NCBI GenBank assembly: GCA_034436015.1
Contig: DAOTWG010000025.1
Span: 1 to 7,657 of the forward strand
Reading direction: 5' to 3'
DNA: 7,657 nt
Source of the DNA: DAOTVX01 sp034436015
GTDB taxonomy: Bacteria > Chloroflexota > Anaerolineae > Anaerolineales > Villigracilaceae
In this document: piece after piece, positions 5,920-7,657 of the stretch
Layout: every line of letters begins with the position of its first letter
Numbering within the stretch: the first letter of the stretch is position 1
The notes under the pieces: generated by a model
Database searches by the model: none
Seen by the model: the letters and a program-made list of their open reading frames with translations, nothing else
What the model was told of the DNA's origin: nothing
Program-made: the position numbers and the translations under genes

Positions 5920-7536
5920 CAAGTTCGGTGGGCGTTGACCGGCGCTGGAATCCTATTGGTGCTTGTTTTATGTGCTAGCACCTGGCAACACGCGCAAGCC
6001 GCCAACGAACCGCCCGGTCCAGATCGCTTCACTGTCTTGGACGTCGAGTATACTGCTTACGAGTGGTGGTTAACGAGATGGCAAGATAATCGGGTGGTCT
6101 GTGCAATTTTCGTAGATCATGAGGGGTTGCCCGGCGCATCAGAAATCTACGACACTTGTGGTAAAGTCACTTATGAAGGCTGGTTGAAAACACCGCCTTG
6201 CCCTCAGGTCGAGCAGGGCGGAGATGTTACTGCTTGCGAGGGCTACTACCTGCATCTGGCTCGCTCCTTCCCGGCGCGGCGCAAGATAGGGGTTGCCTTG
6301 CCTCCTGTCGTTGTTTGGGTCTCTCTCCTTAACTGCACTCCGTTCCGCCACACCCATATTTGCGCCGGCACGCCCACACTTGTGCTTACCGGCGAAGAGC
6401 CCTTGCCGAACGAATCCATCACTCGAATTGAGGGCGCACTGGATGGTCAACCCTTTTCCTGTTCCTCGCCTTGCCTGCTCGATGTGGAGGAAACAGGGGA
6501 AACAGGGGTGGCGCTCGAATTTTGGGCATACTCGACCTACGGAGATAGCAGCGAGGTCTCTGCTGCCCAGGTGCGCGTCGTGCCAAAGGAGATTCACTAC
6601 ATGCGCGAGCCACAATGGTATGTGGACGTGATTACCTCCCGCTGGCGCGGCGCGGTTCTCCCTCCTTGTTCGCAATCGTGGGAGGCTTTTCCACCTATCG
6701 GTGGCTTGCCAGATTGGCTGACCACGCCGGATACTCCCGATGGGCTGATCTCCAATATTCCTTACCAGTACCTAGCCGCCAGATTGCTTGCCCAGGGCGC
6801 TGTGGACGCCGGGAGTTGCGCGCCAGAGGGCGTTTGGCTGGCCGATGGCTCACCGAATGCTTGTGGCTTGGAGGCTGCCAAGCCGGCCGTGGAAGCGTGG
6901 CAGAACCGCTTCAACGAACTGATTCTGGAATCGGCCAGACGATATGGCGTACCGGCGCAATTGCTCAAGAATCTCTTCGGACGCGAGAGTCAGTTCTGGC
7001 CAGGTATTATCCCCGGTCGGCCCGAAGTCGGGCTAGGCCAAATGACCGAGAACGGCGCGGATACCGCCTTGCTCTGGAATCCCTCCTTCTATGAGCAGTT
7101 TTGCCCGCTCGTTCTGGACGCAAAAGTTTGTCAGAAACGTTATCCCTTCCTGACCGACGAACAACAAGCAACGCTGCGCGGCGCGCTGGTGCGCAGTGTG
7201 GACGCCTTCTGCCCAAATTGCCCCCTTACCATTGACCTGCGCCGCGCCGATTCCAGCGTGGACCTCTTTGCCGCCGCGCTGGCCGCAAACTGTGAACAGA
7301 CCGGTCAAATCGTTCGCAACTTGACCGGCAGTCCTCCGGGACAAGTTAGCGCCTATGAGGATCTATGGCGCTTTACTCTGGTCAATTACAACGCCGGCGC
7401 GGGTTGTCTCTCCCTGGCGCTGGAAGCAACGTTTCTGTATGGAGAGCGTCTAGACTGGGCCAACGTCGCCTCTCACCTTACCGAACCCTGTCGGGGAGCG
7501 ATTGACTACGTCGCCGATATTACCGCCCTCCCGTAA
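5917..7536 (+). CDS. Secreted Cys-rich protein with C-terminal lytic transglycosylase (SLT-like) domain
   Basis: 539 aa. Residues 1-28 form a signal peptide: R4, a hydrophobic core at about 10-20, and AQA with probable cleavage after A28. The cysteine at 19 is preceded by Leu, so a lipobox is unlikely. Residues about 30-160 match nothing I know. About 160-222 resemble a beta-sandwich (Ig-like) module with a CSSPC pair and FWAYSTYGDSS, wording I associate with secreted Chloroflexota proteins. The C-terminal domain (about 330-510) has lysozyme-fold SLT landmarks: ES with likely catalytic E357, GLGQMT (372-377) and NYNAGAG (490-496). The distance from E357 to Q375 is 18 residues, the same as in E. 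coli Slt70. A predicted role is cleavage or binding of peptidoglycan or a related glycan outside the membrane. The mature part has 18 cysteines. TTG start; own promoter. The substrate is unknown. Confidence 0.85.
   Translation: MQVRWALTGAGILLVLVLCASTWQHAQAANEPPGPDRFTVLDVEYTAYEWWLTRWQDNRVVCAIFVDHEGLPGASEIYDTCGKVTYEGWLKTPPCPQVEQGGDVTACEGYYLHLARSFPARRKIGVALPPVVVWVSLLNCTPFRHTHICAGTPTLVLTGEEPLPNESITRIEGALDGQPFSCSSPCLLDVEETGETGVALEFWAYSTYGDSSEVSAAQVRVVPKEIHYMREPQWYVDVITSRWRGAVLPPCSQSWEAFPPIGGLPDWLTTPDTPDGLISNIPYQYLAARLLAQGAVDAGSCAPEGVWLADGSPNACGLEAAKPAVEAWQNRFNELILESARRYGVPAQLLKNLFGRESQFWPGIIPGRPEVGLGQMTENGADTALLWNPSFYEQFCPLVLDAKVCQKRYPFLTDEQQATLRGALVRSVDAFCPNCPLTIDLRRADSSVDLFAAALAANCEQTGQIVRNLTGSPPGQVSAYEDLWRFTLVNYNAGAGCLSLALEATFLYGERLDWANVASHLTEPCRGAIDYVADITALP
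6490..6507 (+). repeat. Two tandem 9-bp units inside the SLT-domain gene
   Basis: GAAACAGGG occurs twice head to tail (6490-6498, 6499-6507), in frame, coding Glu-Thr-Gly twice at residues 192-197 in the Ig-like module. It probably arose by a small slippage duplication that keeps the reading frame. Confidence 0.7.
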
Positions 7537-7657
7537 GGCGGAATTCGTTTCGTCATGGAAAGCAAGTCCTCTTGCGTTTCGGTGAACCAAATCGCGTATT
7601 GTTCGAAAGTGTAGATTGTTGAGGAAGACTTCTCCGGAGGGATCGCCCGCCCCCAAA

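Noticed and set aside
5521..5922. Minus-strand 133-codon open frame covering the sdhB/SLT gap
   Set aside because: It begins inside the SLT gene, has no RBS or recognisable family, and its composition looks like a by-product of the neighbouring sequence.
5962..5975. Possible lipoprotein lipobox (LVLC) in the SLT protein
   Set aside because: Leu directly before the cysteine is not accepted by signal peptidase II consensus, and a good signal peptidase I site (AQA) follows.
7450..7656. Minus-strand open frame running off the right end
   Set aside because: It overlaps the end of the SLT gene and starts with TTG at the window edge. It could be part of a convergent gene, but nothing visible supports this.

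Overview
The window reads as moderately GC-rich bacterial chromosome, most likely from a member of the Chloroflexota (Anaerolineae-like). Three things suggest this: a tryptophan-specific T-box leader (T-boxes are confined to Bacillota, Actinomycetota, Chloroflexota and a few other phyla), a TrpB2-type tryptophan synthase beta chain, and a secreted Cys-rich lytic-transglycosylase-like protein with an Ig-like module whose wording I associate with Chloroflexota. The phylum call is inference. No mobile element, CRISPR array or phage gene was seen.

Layout, all genes on the + strand. (1) 1-72: tRNA-Val(GAC), missing its first two bases at the window edge. (2) 111-387: a complete T-box riboswitch with a TGG specifier codon, a UGGC acceptor-binding bulge, and mutually exclusive antiterminator and terminator. 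It lies just upstream of (3) 483-1856, trpB2, which starts at the ATG at 483 and not at an in-frame start inside the leader. (4) 1857-2203: non-coding, with a perfect 16-bp hairpin just after trpB2 and a good sigma70-type promoter at 2119-2147. (5) 2204-5540: a compact sdhCDAB operon encoding a four-subunit succinate:quinone oxidoreductase (complex II), with two membrane anchors and one predicted heme b, a flavoprotein and an iron-sulfur protein. (6) 5541-5916: non-coding, carrying a near-consensus promoter (TTGACA, 17 bp, TAACAT) for (7) 5917-7536, a TTG-started secreted protein with a C-terminal SLT/lysozyme-fold domain. (8) 7537-7657: nothing supported.

How the parts work: the T-box should let trpB2 be transcribed only when uncharged tRNA-Trp accumulates, so trpB2 acts as a stand-alone, tryptophan-responsive indole-to-tryptophan enzyme, with no trpA beside it. 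The sdh operon links the TCA cycle to the quinone pool. The last gene probably acts on the cell envelope and appears unrelated to the others.

The points most worth a second look are the internally consistent Trp T-box on an orphan trpB2, the tRNA-Val placed immediately upstream of it without a visible terminator, a set of substitutions at the quinone-site positions of complex II relative to E. coli, an insertion of about 19 residues in SdhA, and the 18-cysteine secreted transglycosylase-like protein.
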